64,000 nucleotides of DNA from Bathymodiolus japonicus methanotrophic gill symbiont (GTDB lineage: Bacteria; Pseudomonadota; Gammaproteobacteria; Methylococcales; Methylomonadaceae): contig NZ_BLYC01000007.1 in the NCBI RefSeq assembly GCF_019721995.1, positions 1-64,000 on the forward strand, written 5' to 3'. A model generated the notes under the pieces. That model saw only the letters and a list, made by a program, of their open reading frames with translations. It had not been told where the DNA came from and did not search any database. Of this stretch, positions 1 through 8,931 are shown in pieces (position 1 is the stretch's first letter; each line of letters starts with the position of its first letter). Position numbers and translations under genes: made by a program.

Positions 1-337
1 CACCCGTAGCAACCAGTCCCAGGGTATACTTGCTTTACGAAACACCCAGGATAATGCGGCTACTTTGCAATCTCCAAGGCTTGCTCGCTCAAACTTAGCC
101 CAGCAAACAGAGTTCATTAGCAGTATGCCCGTTAAACAAGTGCCCAACCAAGCGGCTTGAATCCGTGTCAAAGCGGCTCCGGGTTTTAGCTGATTGAGCG
201 CATCATTTAAATCGTCAATATAGCTCTGGATAAAGGTGGCTGGGGCATTCATTAACATGGGCTTACACCGATAAAATTACAACAACCTCAGAATACCTGA
301 TTTTACCTTCTCAATATCAAAAACTTGAACATCGAGT
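1..337 (-). mobile_element. IS4-B insertion sequence, 5' part, cut by window edge
   Basis: The reverse strand carries the start of a DDE transposase (ATG at 258, reading MLMNAPATFIQ) that runs off the window start. It matches the first 80 or so residues of the complete copies at 26684-28090 and 45925-47379. The terminal repeat, AACTTGAACATCGAGT at 322-337, ends the element, which sits in an IS30 remnant. Only the N-terminal part is visible, so function of this copy cannot be judged. Confidence 0.85.
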
Positions 338-790
338 ATTAGGGATTCCTGTCCTATTATGGGCTGACCCATACCGCTTGCGATAGGTTTTGTTCTGATG
401 CCGAAGATGCTTGTATAGTTCACCCCCTGCCTTTTTGTCCGCCAGAATATGCTGGTAGATTGTTTCATGATGAAGACTAATTATACCTTCTTGTTTTAAC
501 CGCCCTGCAATCTGCTCAGGACTCCAGTCATCCTCAATGCGAACATTAACAATGCCTTTTATTTCGTCCGTTAATTTAACCTCTTTAGGCTTGTTTTTGT
601 GTCGTTCTTGGGCAAAATCTTCTGCTTGTTTATGCCTGTAGCCTCTTTGACCTGTATTGCGTTTAATCTCGCGTGAAATATTGCTTTGGCTTCGTTCTAA
701 GGCTTCTGCTATTTTATTCTGTGAAGTTCCCTTTTTTAATTCAATTTCTATATAATATCTTTCTTCAGGACATAGGTGTGTATAGCTCAT
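338..790 (-). pseudogene. IS30-type transposase, N-terminal half
   Basis: It starts with MSYTHLCPEERYYIEIELKK and is the same protein as the complete 330-residue copy at 25358-26350, but stops after about 150 residues where IS4-B was inserted. The N-terminal HTH (QNKIAEALERSQSNISREI) is present; the integrase-core catalytic half is missing. The IS30 remnant as a whole covers 338-866 and continues at 2411-2464, where its terminal repeat GAATTCAGG lies; an IS4-A copy splits it. It cannot encode an active transposase. Confidence 0.85.
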
Positions 791-866
791 TTGTAGCCTC
801 TGTAAATTGTTTGGTAGCTGTTTACTTTACACCTATGTCTTGTCTTAATTCAACAGGTGTTAGTCT

Positions 867-2410
867 CATCAGTGCTCCCCTATCAATTGAGGCCGTAAAA
901 CTAACCTCGCCACAAGAGAGCTCATAAAGCACTGTAAAGACATTCCTGTTATTATTGCGTTTTGAACTGCCCGAATGGTATACGAGCTGATACGAGATAT
1001 TCTTGCCTGGAAAAATAATGGATTCACAAAACGATCTCGTTTTTGAGCCTGTTGCTGCCTAATCTCCAGAGCCTCGCTATATTTTTTATCCGATGGATGA
1101 ATCAATTCTGGCTGTTGTGTTTTTGAAATCTCTTCAAACACGCGCATTAAATTATAGCTCATTGCAGTCAGGCGCATTTGATTTTCAAGTGAGCGGGTAT
1201 TGGAAGACCAAGCTTTAGTTTCCTTGAAATTACTTTCAGTGTTATTGAATGTCTTTTCAATCGTCCATCGCTTGAAATACAGCATGGCAATGGTTCCAGG
1301 GTTAATAGTCATTGGCAAGGTTGTCACAAACCGGTGAAGTTTTCCGGTTTCTGGATCACGGTAATCCACCACGTTAAATTTGATGCCCTTGTTTTCGTAC
1401 ACACTGTATGCTTCAACCCCTGTATTGATCTCATGGTGGGAGTCAAAAGGGATAGACTCAACCAGAGTCGCAATTGAATTTTCTTTTAGCATTGAAATCA
1501 TGTAATTAGCATGTCGTTTCTGCCGATCCCACCAGACAAAGTCGGTGACGGCTTTATCGTAGACATAGAGATGTTTCTGAGAGCTGTTATTTCCCTTGTT
1601 TTGCTTTTCAATATGATCTCGTAACACAGGTATTTCTTGATGTCTCTGAGTTTCGTTTGTCACCAGACAAAGAAACAGGCGCGCCATGCTACCTCACGAA
1701 ATTCCGGGACTCCTGTCGCCATAATTCGTTTACCTACGCAGCGGATGGGAGATGCCCTGAACGCCCTGCGTCCGCAACGACTACGCACAAAAGCCGCTTC
1801 GTCATTACTACCTCACTGGCTGGACGACTATTCGGAATGCAATTCTTGCTCCTCTCGCGTGCTGCTAGCACACGTCGAATCAGCGAATTGCCCTGTCGCC
1901 TATCAGGGACTAAAAATCACCACTTCGCTAAGCTACGTTTCCATGATTTTCAGCGGGGGAAGCAGCTGGCCATAAATCTGTTCATTGGTTTGGAGGAAAT
2001 GGCTACCACTATCGACTACACTGATACAGCGTAATAACCCAAGGCGAATAAAGTCGATATCCTTCAACTCTGGGCATGAACGAGCCCACAAAGGATGACG
2101 CTCTGCTAACAGGGCACGTTCCATACTTTCATTGCAGTGTTGGTGAATATGTTCAGAGAGTGGTAGGTCTTTAAGCATGGGTGATATCCGTTTATGAGGT
2201 GATTAAAACGGAAATTTTTAGAAAATTTCTTCGGCAATTGCAAGCTTTATTTGAAATTATTTGTTGTTTTTTTACGGTGCCTACAGAGTGTCTATTTGCT
2301 GTTATAAGTGATTAAAATCAAAAAGATGGAAATATTCGAGTGGTGCTACCTTCAGGTAGGTCATAGGCTGCTTTGTTTAGGTACTTCTTCTTTCAATGGG
2401 AACACTGATG
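867..2410 (-). mobile_element. IS4-A insertion sequence with internal replacement
   Basis: Ends are CATCAGTG... and ...CACTGATG, and an 8-bp target duplication GTTAGTCT flanks it (859-866 and 2411-2418), showing insertion into the IS30 remnant. The transposase (start 2178, stop 869) is a pseudogene. Compared with the intact copy at 13371-14904, 269 bp of its coding region (equivalent to 13827-14095) is gone, with a 280-bp G1 element in its place. The C-terminal part keeps the IS4-type Y-R-E-K region (YFKRWTIEKTFNN). Confidence 0.88.
1676..1955 (+). mobile_element. G1 element, copy a
   Basis: This is an ORF-less 280-bp element running from CAGGCGCGCC to GATTTTCAGCG. It has GC-rich paired segments: ACGCAG/CTGCGT, GCAATTC/GAATTGC enclosing a GTGCT/AGCAC hairpin, CCCTG/CAGGG, and a terminal AAAATCA/TGATTTT stem ahead of CAGCG. 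Here it replaces 269 bp of the IS4-A transposase gene. The right flank is GGGG, matching the R-N-N-G rule seen at nearly all copies. Short reading frames inside it are not shared across subfamilies. Confidence 0.9.
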
Positions 2411-2464
2411 GTTAGTCTAGCCAATACTTGCAGAGGGTTATGCACTTACTTATACGAATTCAGG

Positions 2465-2729
2465 AGATTTCAAAAACACAACAGCCAGAATTGATTCATC
2501 CATCGGATAAAAAATATAGCGAGGCTCTGTAGATTAGGCCGCAACAGGCTCAAAAACGAGATCGTTTTGTGAATCCGTCATTTTTCCAGGCAAGAATATC
2601 TCGTATCAGCTCGTATACCATTCGGGCAGTTCAAAACGCAATAATAACAGGAATGTCTTTACAGTGCTTTATGAGCTCTCTTGTGGCGAGGTTAGTTTCA
2701 CGGCCTCAATTGATAGGGGAACACTGATG
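2465..2729 (+). mobile_element. IS4-A 3' fragment
   Basis: It matches the last 265 bp of IS4-A (transposase C terminus to the CACTGATG end) in the direct orientation. An in-frame TAG in GCTCTGTAG, where intact copies read GCTCTGGAG, shows decay. The 5' side abuts the IS30 end, so IS30 inserted here and the other half was lost. It cuts the 3' end of the lipoprotein gene that follows. Confidence 0.85.
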
Positions 2730-2913
2730 CCTTAATTAGATGATCCGAGTGATCGAAGCTAGCTTGAATCCCACCAAAACTTTTGCCTTCAACTTGACAT
2801 TCACGTAGATCCTCTTCTTTTTGTTTTTCAATAAAAGCCGTAGCGACACCCTCGCCAAAACTAGCACAGCCCGAAATCACCAGACTGATTAATATTAAAA
2901 GTATTTTTTTCAT
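2730..2913 (-). pseudogene. truncated small lipoprotein
   Basis: The N terminus MKKILLILISLVISGCAS is a clear lipoprotein signal with a lipobox at LVISGC. About 60 native residues follow (GEGVATAFIEKQKEEDLREC) before the frame runs into IS4-A sequence near 2729, which supplies about 11 foreign residues. I do not recognise the family. It lies 2 bp from truA on the same strand and was probably co-transcribed with it. The missing length is unknown, so the product may be non-functional. Confidence 0.65.
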
Positions 2914-2915
2914 AT

Positions 2916-3728
2916 CTAAATCTCATGTTGAAATCGCTGCGCTGTGGCAGGTAATTTATTAAAAATTGCATGTTTAGGCAGAGCATATTTTTGCGGATAA
3001 TATACCCCCACTAAATATAGACCATGCGCGGGCGCTGTCACACCTCCGACCTGTCTATTTTTACATGCCAGTAATTCTTCTGTCCATTGCACAGGTTTAT
3101 CACCCATACCGATAGCCATTAAAACGCCAGCTATATTACGTACCATATGGTGTAAAAATGCATTCGCGGATATATCCATAATGACTTGCTCACCTTGCCG
3201 ATATACTTCAATAAAATACATCAGGCGCATAGGACTGACAGACTGGCATTTAAGCGCTCTAAATGACGTAAAATCATGGCTGCCCACTAAGGCCTGTGCA
3301 GCCTGATGCATTTTTTCAGCTTCCAGTTGATGGTGGCACCAGGTCACGCGGTCACGATGTATGGCAGAACGGGTGTCACGATTTAGAATAATATAGCGGT
3401 AAAATCTAGCGATGGCACTATAGCGTGCATGAAAATCACCTACAGCTTCCTGCACCCAGATTACTCGCACATCAGCTGGTAGATTGGCATTAATGCCCAT
3501 CAACCAGGAGTGATGACTGCGCTGCGACTCAGTATCAAAGTGCACTACCTGCTCTAAAGCATGCACACCGGTATCAGTACGCCCGGTACAAACAATAGTC
3601 ACCGTATGGTTAGCCACTTTAGAGGCTGCTTGTTGCACTGCATCCTGTACTGTGCGCAAACCTCCCTCCTGCCATTGCCAGCCAAAAAATGCACTGCCAT
3701 CATACTCAACGCCTAAAACTATGCGCAT
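2916..3728 (-). CDS. truA: tRNA pseudouridine(38-40) synthase TruA
   Basis: TruA isomerises uridines 38-40 in the anticodon arm of several tRNAs. The 270-residue product has the usual length. It begins MRIVLGVEYDGSAFFGWQWQ and carries the catalytic-Asp motif CTGRTDTGVHALEQVVHFDT at about residues 49-68, plus NAFLHHMVRNIAGVLMAIG near residue 180, a conserved TruA block. It follows the DUF2959 gene by 11 bp on the same strand, at the downstream end of the kinase-pabB run. It is intact. Confidence 0.97.
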   Translation of the reverse strand: MRIVLGVEYDGSAFFGWQWQEGGLRTVQDAVQQAASKVANHTVTIVCTGRTDTGVHALEQVVHFDTESQRSHHSWLMGINANLPADVRVIWVQEAVGDFHARYSAIARFYRYIILNRDTRSAIHRDRVTWCHHQLEAEKMHQAAQALVGSHDFTSFRALKCQSVSPMRLMYFIEVYRQGEQVIMDISANAFLHHMVRNIAGVLMAIGMGDKPVQWTEELLACKNRQVGGVTAPAHGLYLVGVYYPQKYALPKHAIFNKLPATAQRFQHEI

Positions 3729-3739
3729 CTTTTTAATCC

Positions 3740-4459
3740 TTAAGATTTTGCAGCGGGTAAGACTGGTAAATTCTTATGTTCGACCAGTATATGCACAAAA
3801 TGGTTTGCTTCAGAGATAGATTTTTCCATGGCCTGAATGAGCTGTGAAATATCGAAGCAAATTTCTGAAAATTCATGCTGTAGCGCAGCAATAGCATTGG
3901 CATTAAGATTATGTTTTAAAAACAATACCTGATCTCTGAAGGCGCCTAAAACGGGTTGAATTTTCTGCTCGGCTTTGAGCATGGCTTTAATCAGACGCAT
4001 ATAATGCTGTTTTGATAGTTTTAATTGTTGCCTACTCTGTGCACGCAAGGAACGGTTAGTATATTCTTTTAGTTCTGCTTCCCATTCCTTAAACAAGGCA
4101 TCGCTGACCTCTTCAATCGACTGTATTTTATTGTGCACAATTTCAGAGCGTAGCGTACAAAAATCAAATTGTTGCTTGAGCAGTCGATATTTATCTTCCA
4201 GGCTTCCCGATTCAACATTCACAACTGATTTAAAGCGCTCCAGTGCATCTAAAAGTTGTATCTTAGTTTCTTGTAGGCTCTCACTGGCATCCTCTACACG
4301 CATAACCACCAAGTCGCGCTTGTGCTGGCCAAACGATTCTTTAGTTCGATAGTAGACATGCTGAAACTTGTATGTCAAAAAACGCGACAGCAATTTAACA
4401 GAGCGTTCAGTCAAGCCTCTAATGGATAATAATGAACGGGACTGGGTATATTTAGACAT
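3740..4459 (-). CDS. DUF2959 family coiled-coil protein
   Basis: This 239-residue protein matches the DUF2959 pattern: HKRDLVVMRVEDASE near residue 46, the acidic helical stretch SLEDKYRLLKQQFD, and AFRDQVLFLKHNLNANAIA near residue 175. It is rich in long charged helices and probably forms a coiled coil. Family members usually start with a lipoprotein signal, but this start (MSKYTQSRSLLSIRG) shows none. Its start overlaps the end of the kinase gene by 8 bp, which suggests translational coupling. Function is unknown. Confidence 0.85.
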   Translation of the reverse strand: MSKYTQSRSLLSIRGLTERSVKLLSRFLTYKFQHVYYRTKESFGQHKRDLVVMRVEDASESLQETKIQLLDALERFKSVVNVESGSLEDKYRLLKQQFDFCTLRSEIVHNKIQSIEEVSDALFKEWEAELKEYTNRSLRAQSRQQLKLSKQHYMRLIKAMLKAEQKIQPVLGAFRDQVLFLKHNLNANAIAALQHEFSEICFDISQLIQAMEKSISEANHFVHILVEHKNLPVLPAAKS

Positions 4460-5033
4460 GGGCTTTTAAACTGGCGGCAAGAGCAGATAACTGATGATAT
4501 GCAATACAATCAATCTGCAGCGAGTGTTGTTGTACAAATGTGGCAAATGCTTTATCAATAACACCTGATGCAGATAATTGCGCTATGCTACTATCGGACG
4601 AAAACTCAGCTGATTTGAGCAGTATGACATGTTCCATTGATAATTGTACTGCTAACCATGCCGCCAGAGTGTCCGATGTAATATCCCAGCTTGCAGGAAT
4701 GCCTGCAGCATCCAGCTCACTGCTTAATGGCGACCAGATCACCGTATGCTGTTGCATACTCGCACGAATCATTGCCACATTATTGACTACCACAAGCCCG
4801 CTGCATAAACTCTGCAACAAGAGAGCTATTTGTTGCATCGCCAGGATTGCCATGTAATGCGCGGTACGATCATCATACTGCCATTGTTGCTGTGTTATGC
4901 GCACCTGTTCGGCAAAAACACCGCCGCCAGGTACAATCACAAGCTGCCCGTTACCTGTTCGTGTTGCCAACTGGAGAATCCGGGTAACTGGGGCATGCGA
5001 CAATAAGCTGCCGCCTAATTTTAATACCATCAT
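4452..5033 (-). CDS. amino-acid-kinase family protein, methanofuran-type cofactor pathway (MfnE-like)
   Basis: The 193-residue protein has the amino-acid kinase fold signatures: VLKLGGSLL at residues 3-11, IVPGGGVFAEQVR near residue 33 and SWDITSDTLAAWLAVQLS near residue 114. Short kinases of this type are found with H4MPT/methanofuran genes of methylotrophs. The archaeal relative MfnE phosphorylates a furan-methylamine phosphate intermediate. Its ATG overlaps the pabB stop as ATGA, so the two are translationally coupled. The family call is firm; the exact substrate is inferred from context. Confidence 0.82.
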   Translation of the reverse strand: MMVLKLGGSLLSHAPVTRILQLATRTGNGQLVIVPGGGVFAEQVRITQQQWQYDDRTAHYMAILAMQQIALLLQSLCSGLVVVNNVAMIRASMQQHTVIWSPLSSELDAAGIPASWDITSDTLAAWLAVQLSMEHVILLKSAEFSSDSSIAQLSASGVIDKAFATFVQQHSLQIDCIAYHQLSALAASLKAHV

Positions 5034-6409
5034 GCGACTTGCATTTGTTGCAAAAGGTGTAGGATGACAGCCGCTTTATCAAAACTTTCTTGATATTCTG
5101 CTGCTGCTTCCGAGTCATTAACAATCCCGCCGCCAGCCCAGAAACGTATGCTATGCTCCGAGTGTACCAAAGTACGAATAGTGATATTACTATCCATATT
5201 GCCATTAAAGCCGATATAGGCAATCGAGCCACAATAAATACCGCGCCGGTGTGGCTCCAGCTCTTCAATAATTTCCATCGCACGGATTTTAGGTGCGCCA
5301 GTAATAGACCCTCCCGGAAAACAACTGCGTAGTAAATCCAGTGCATGACTGCCCTCAGCTAACTGTCCCGAAACCGTACTGACCAAATGATGTACCGTCG
5401 CATAACTTTCTATAGCAAATATTTTAGGTACTTTAACTGAACCCGGCAGACAATTTTTACTAATATCATTGCGTAATAAATCAACAATCATGACATTCTC
5501 TGCGCGGTCTTTATGGCTACTTTTCAAGTCATCGATTTGCTGCTGATCCGCCAGCGCACTTGCTTTTCTGGGGCGCGTGCCTTTAATCGGTTTAGTTTCC
5601 ACCCGCCCGGCTGAGACCTTTAAGAAACGTTCCGGTGAAGAGCTTAGAACCTGTACTCCCGGAACATTTAAATAGCCACTAAAGGGCGCTGAGTTGACTT
5701 GGCGTAATTGACAGTAAGCTGCCCACGGATCGCCCTGGCATTCAGCCACAAAGCGCTGCGCCAGGTTTACCTGATAACAGTCACCTTCTTTTAAGTAATT
5801 TTTAATTTTAGCAAATGCCTGGTTATAGAGCACCTTGCTCATATTAGACTGAATATCGCCAGTTACCTTAAAGTCGTTTACTTGCCGCTGTTCCGGGTAC
5901 TCGCTAAATTGTGCGATTAAAGCATGCCAATGCGCTGGATTATCCGCTTTACCGACTAGATAACTGCGCTCCAGCAGGTGGTCAATGACGACTGCCCACT
6001 GGTAGATGCCGGCCGCCATATCTGGAATATATTCTGCATCCTGAGCAATTTCGGGTAAAATTTCCAGCTGTCTGCCTAAATCATAGGCAAAGTAACCGAT
6101 TGCCCCACCATTAAAAGGCACTTCAGGAAAATCCGGCTTTTGTGCTAATTGCTGCTTGACCAGGGTAAATGGATCTAGCTGCGAAATGCTTGTTTTACCC
6201 GCCTGCGTAATCCGGGTTTGCTTTCCCTCTGTAAGCAAAGTACAAACTGGCTGAGTAGCCAAAATATCATACCGACCCTGACGTTTTGCTGCCGAACCAC
6301 TATCTAAAAAAACCGCCCACGGCTGATCCGCAATACTTGAAAACAATCGGGCACTATCTGCTAAATAAGGCAAAGCATGTAGCTGGGAACTTGAACAGGG
6401 GTTAGACAT
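5030..6409 (-). CDS. pabB: aminodeoxychorismate synthase component I (PabB)
   Basis: PabB converts chorismate plus ammonia to 4-amino-4-deoxychorismate, the route to p-aminobenzoate for folate and methanopterin-type cofactors. The 459-residue chain holds the chorismate-binding domain in its C-terminal half: PIKGTRPRKA (the Lys typical of PabB rather than TrpE), DRAENVMIVDLLRND, GGSITGAPKIRAMEIIEELE and a final WAGGGIVNDSEAAAEY block. Length is normal. It is first in the run pabB-kinase-DUF2959-truA. A MITE-A copy lies in its upstream region, 42 bp before the start. Confidence 0.95.
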   Translation of the reverse strand: MSNPCSSSQLHALPYLADSARLFSSIADQPWAVFLDSGSAAKRQGRYDILATQPVCTLLTEGKQTRITQAGKTSISQLDPFTLVKQQLAQKPDFPEVPFNGGAIGYFAYDLGRQLEILPEIAQDAEYIPDMAAGIYQWAVVIDHLLERSYLVGKADNPAHWHALIAQFSEYPEQRQVNDFKVTGDIQSNMSKVLYNQAFAKIKNYLKEGDCYQVNLAQRFVAECQGDPWAAYCQLRQVNSAPFSGYLNVPGVQVLSSSPERFLKVSAGRVETKPIKGTRPRKASALADQQQIDDLKSSHKDRAENVMIVDLLRNDISKNCLPGSVKVPKIFAIESYATVHHLVSTVSGQLAEGSHALDLLRSCFPGGSITGAPKIRAMEIIEELEPHRRGIYCGSIAYIGFNGNMDSNITIRTLVHSEHSIRFWAGGGIVNDSEAAAEYQESFDKAAVILHLLQQMQVA

Positions 6410-6450
6410 TAGTTGAATTGGACGAATTGCATAGCGGTGGACTAAGTAAA

Positions 6451-6653
6451 CTGAAGTTTCCCAATAATTATTTATGGTGAAATTGAAACTATGCTACAAC
6501 TATATGAAAAAATAGTCTTTTCATTCGTTTCAAATGCTATTGCCTAAGGGGAATTAAGTAGGGGTTTGCTATAAACATGGCAAAACCACCTAGAATAAAC
6601 CTCGATACACCAGCATTGTGTATTTCAGCTACTCAATAATTGGGAAACTTCAG
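6451..6653 (+). mobile_element. MITE-A, simple copy
   Basis: It has terminal inverted repeats CTGAAGTTTCCCAATAATT / AATTGGGAAACTTCAG and a 9-bp target duplication CTAAGTAAA on both sides. It has no coding capacity and recurs in this window. It lies in the 430-bp space between pabB and the MfnF-like gene. The rest of that space (6654-6836) is AT-rich and must hold the pabB promoter side, but I see no confident box. Confidence 0.92.
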
Positions 6654-6836
6654 CTAAGTAAAAACAAGTCTTTTAATTTGACTTGCTGCACTTGTGCGGA
6701 TGATATGAGTATAAGATCTTTGGTTATTCAAGTAGTTGATTTTAGCAAAAATTAGTTTAACTAGTACAGCACCGTGTTGTTTTAATGGATAGGGCATTTC
6801 ATAAACTACTGATTTAAAATATATCACAATTAACTA

Positions 6837-7922
6837 TTAGCCCATCTGACACGGTGCTGCACTAGCATCTACTATAGCTAAATAAGCCACCGCTACTGCG
6901 GGAGCACAATCAGCGATCTGCATGGATGTTTTTTGCGCTGGCATTGTAAATAAAGCATCAAAATCAATATATTCCATACCCAGCTTATCTGCAATTTCCC
7001 GGACTAGAAAACGACCTATGCCGGCGCCTATTAGCCGGGGAATACTAGCCGGTGCAGCACGCTGTAATTGCTTTTCGCAGGCTAGTTGTATTCTACAAAG
7101 TTGTTGCTCTCGAATAATATGCGCCAATTGTCGCCACTGCGCAACTGGAAAATCTTCTGCATCACAGCCTATCATACGCGCTAATCGTCGTGCGCTTGCT
7201 TGTCGTGTTTTTGCCTGGCCATCAGCGGTAGTACTTTGATCATGCAGCTCATTTAATTCATTAGTTAAACGGTAAATATCGGCCGTGCTCGCAAAGTATT
7301 CACTCATAACGCCCACCGCTTGACCTGCAAAATGAACCTCCTGGCTAACCGCCATCACTGCGGTCCTTACAATGCCTGTGTACACTAATTCAGCTGAAGC
7401 CAGGCGCTGAAAATCAGTGTAGCCCAGCACATCAGGCTGCTGGTGCTGGAATAATAAGATGTCCGTCGTGGTACTGCCGATATCGACTAATAGTCCCTGC
7501 TCTAACTGCCTGGCAACATAAGACACACTTGCCAGCCAGTTAGCCGAGGCGATATCATCAATATCTTCAGCTAACACATCAGCTGCTAAAATAAAGCCTT
7601 TCCGCCCAGCATAAACCTGTAGAGCTTGCTGCTCTAATACCCGCTGCATAAGCGCAATAATTTCAACCACACCCTCTGCCCGAGTGGAAAATAAATCAAC
7701 CAACTCACCAGACATGGTAATAATATGCTGTACTGCTTGCCTTGGTAATTGTATGAGAATCGCTGTCAGGGCTTTTTCCAGCTTGTTCAGACCCTGCCAT
7801 AATGGACAGGGTTCTTGATAAACAGCGATAACTTCACCATAAGCATTGAGCCAGGCTGCTTTTAAATGCGCACCGCCGATATCCCAGCCGATAAATACAG
7901 GCGTTTTTATATTAGCCTGCAT
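6837..7922 (-). CDS. hydantoinase/oxoprolinase-like H4MPT/methanofuran-linked protein (MfnF-like)
   Basis: The ASKHA-type nucleotide-binding start VFIGWDIGGAHLKAAWL and the later GLLVDIGSTTTDILLF are characteristic of the family linked to tetrahydromethanopterin and methanofuran genes in methylotrophs. Archaeal MfnF condenses the furan phosphate with the tyramine-glutamate part of methanofuran. I chose ATG 7922 because homologues begin just before the GWDIGGAH motif; 7931 is also possible. It overlaps the MfnD-like gene by 11 bp, so the two form an operon. The substrate role is by family and neighbourhood only. Confidence 0.85.
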   Translation of the reverse strand: MQANIKTPVFIGWDIGGAHLKAAWLNAYGEVIAVYQEPCPLWQGLNKLEKALTAILIQLPRQAVQHIITMSGELVDLFSTRAEGVVEIIALMQRVLEQQALQVYAGRKGFILAADVLAEDIDDIASANWLASVSYVARQLEQGLLVDIGSTTTDILLFQHQQPDVLGYTDFQRLASAELVYTGIVRTAVMAVSQEVHFAGQAVGVMSEYFASTADIYRLTNELNELHDQSTTADGQAKTRQASARRLARMIGCDAEDFPVAQWRQLAHIIREQQLCRIQLACEKQLQRAAPASIPRLIGAGIGRFLVREIADKLGMEYIDFDALFTMPAQKTSMQIADCAPAVAVAYLAIVDASAAPCQMG

Positions 7923-8931
7923 AAGCACCATGCAGATCAATGTTCACCCGCACCTGCTGGTTTCGGGGTGTATTCAATAGCCCCTGTGTATTATGCAGAT
8001 TTAAAACCAACTCGGCAATATTAATCCCTAACGCTTGTTTTAAGCCGGCATAAGAGGTGGTTAAGCGTGGATTAATCTCTAAAACCAGGATTTCACCTGT
8101 CTTGCTTACTATTAAATCGATCCCGGCATAGCCAAATAATTGAGGCAGTGCTGTTGCAATTTTCTGACAAATTTTTTGGTAGTCTGCTTGATGCTTACTC
8201 TGAATATTCACTGTGCATGCGGTTAATATGAATTGTTGTTGCTCTATATTGATATGCTGCTGATTACAGCATAGATAATACGCCTTCCCCTGATAAAACA
8301 GACAGGATAAGCTAAACGACTTACCCCCGATAAAGGGCTGAATAATATAAGTTTTATCATCTTGCAATATAGCTACTACACGCTGCCAATCCGGCTCAGA
8401 CTGTACCAGATAGACCTGATCACAACCTACTGAATCATTCACTTTAAGCACCCAGCTTCCTTTCCTGTAGCTTGCAGAATGTGCATATTTATCACTCGGC
8501 ACACAAGCGATACCGGCACTTTGTAACAGCCTTGTGGTCGCTAATTTATCCTGGCATTGGGATACAACTGCATGACCGGACGTATATAAATACTTTCCTT
8601 GTGCGCTAAAATACTGACACCAAAAGGCGAGAATCCCATCCGTTTCTGGCGCAATTAACCAGACCGCATCATACTCAGTCTGCCTGGTTAATAACAGTGC
8701 CTGCATGTCCGTGTGCGCTGAAATCATTATAATTTGCCAGGCAATATTTAGTTCAACATCATGCCGACTAAGTCTTACATCTTGCATAAGCAATATTTCC
8801 AGACCTTGTATGCTGCGCAAATCATCCAGCAAGGCATTGCGCATTAAATACCCTTCCTGCAATAATGATGCCGGTAATGGCTGCTTTATAAGCCCGCCCC
8901 CCGTGATAAATTCAAAAACCAATAAACGCAT
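7912..8931 (-). CDS. ATP-grasp protein, tyramine-glutamate-ligase type (MfnD-like)
   Basis: The sequence starts MRLLVFEFITGGGL, the standard start of this ATP-grasp family in methylotroph cofactor clusters. GSWVLKVNDSVGCDQVYLV near residue 150 fits the ATP-binding region, and ILVLEINPRLTTSYAGL near residue 290 holds the Mg-binding E-N pair. MfnD joins glutamate to tyramine in methanofuran synthesis. A longer frame reaches 8994, but family starts favour 8931. That start codon overlaps the divergent HisA-like start by two bases inside GCATGC. Confidence 0.87.
   Translation of the reverse strand: MRLLVFEFITGGGLIKQPLPASLLQEGYLMRNALLDDLRSIQGLEILLMQDVRLSRHDVELNIAWQIIMISAHTDMQALLLTRQTEYDAVWLIAPETDGILAFWCQYFSAQGKYLYTSGHAVVSQCQDKLATTRLLQSAGIACVPSDKYAHSASYRKGSWVLKVNDSVGCDQVYLVQSEPDWQRVVAILQDDKTYIIQPFIGGKSFSLSCLFYQGKAYYLCCNQQHINIEQQQFILTACTVNIQSKHQADYQKICQKIATALPQLFGYAGIDLIVSKTGEILVLEINPRLTTSYAGLKQALGINIAELVLNLHNTQGLLNTPRNQQVRVNIDLHGAYAG

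Noticed and set aside
1676-1955. Short reading frames inside G1 (for example a frame containing MGDALNALRPQRLRT)
   Set aside because: They are not kept in G2 or G3, change with each insertion context and start or end in host DNA; the repeat is non-coding.
8705-8929. N-terminal extension of the HisA-like gene starting at 8705
   Set aside because: It lies antisense inside the MfnD-like gene and family members start at MLQIIPVID.
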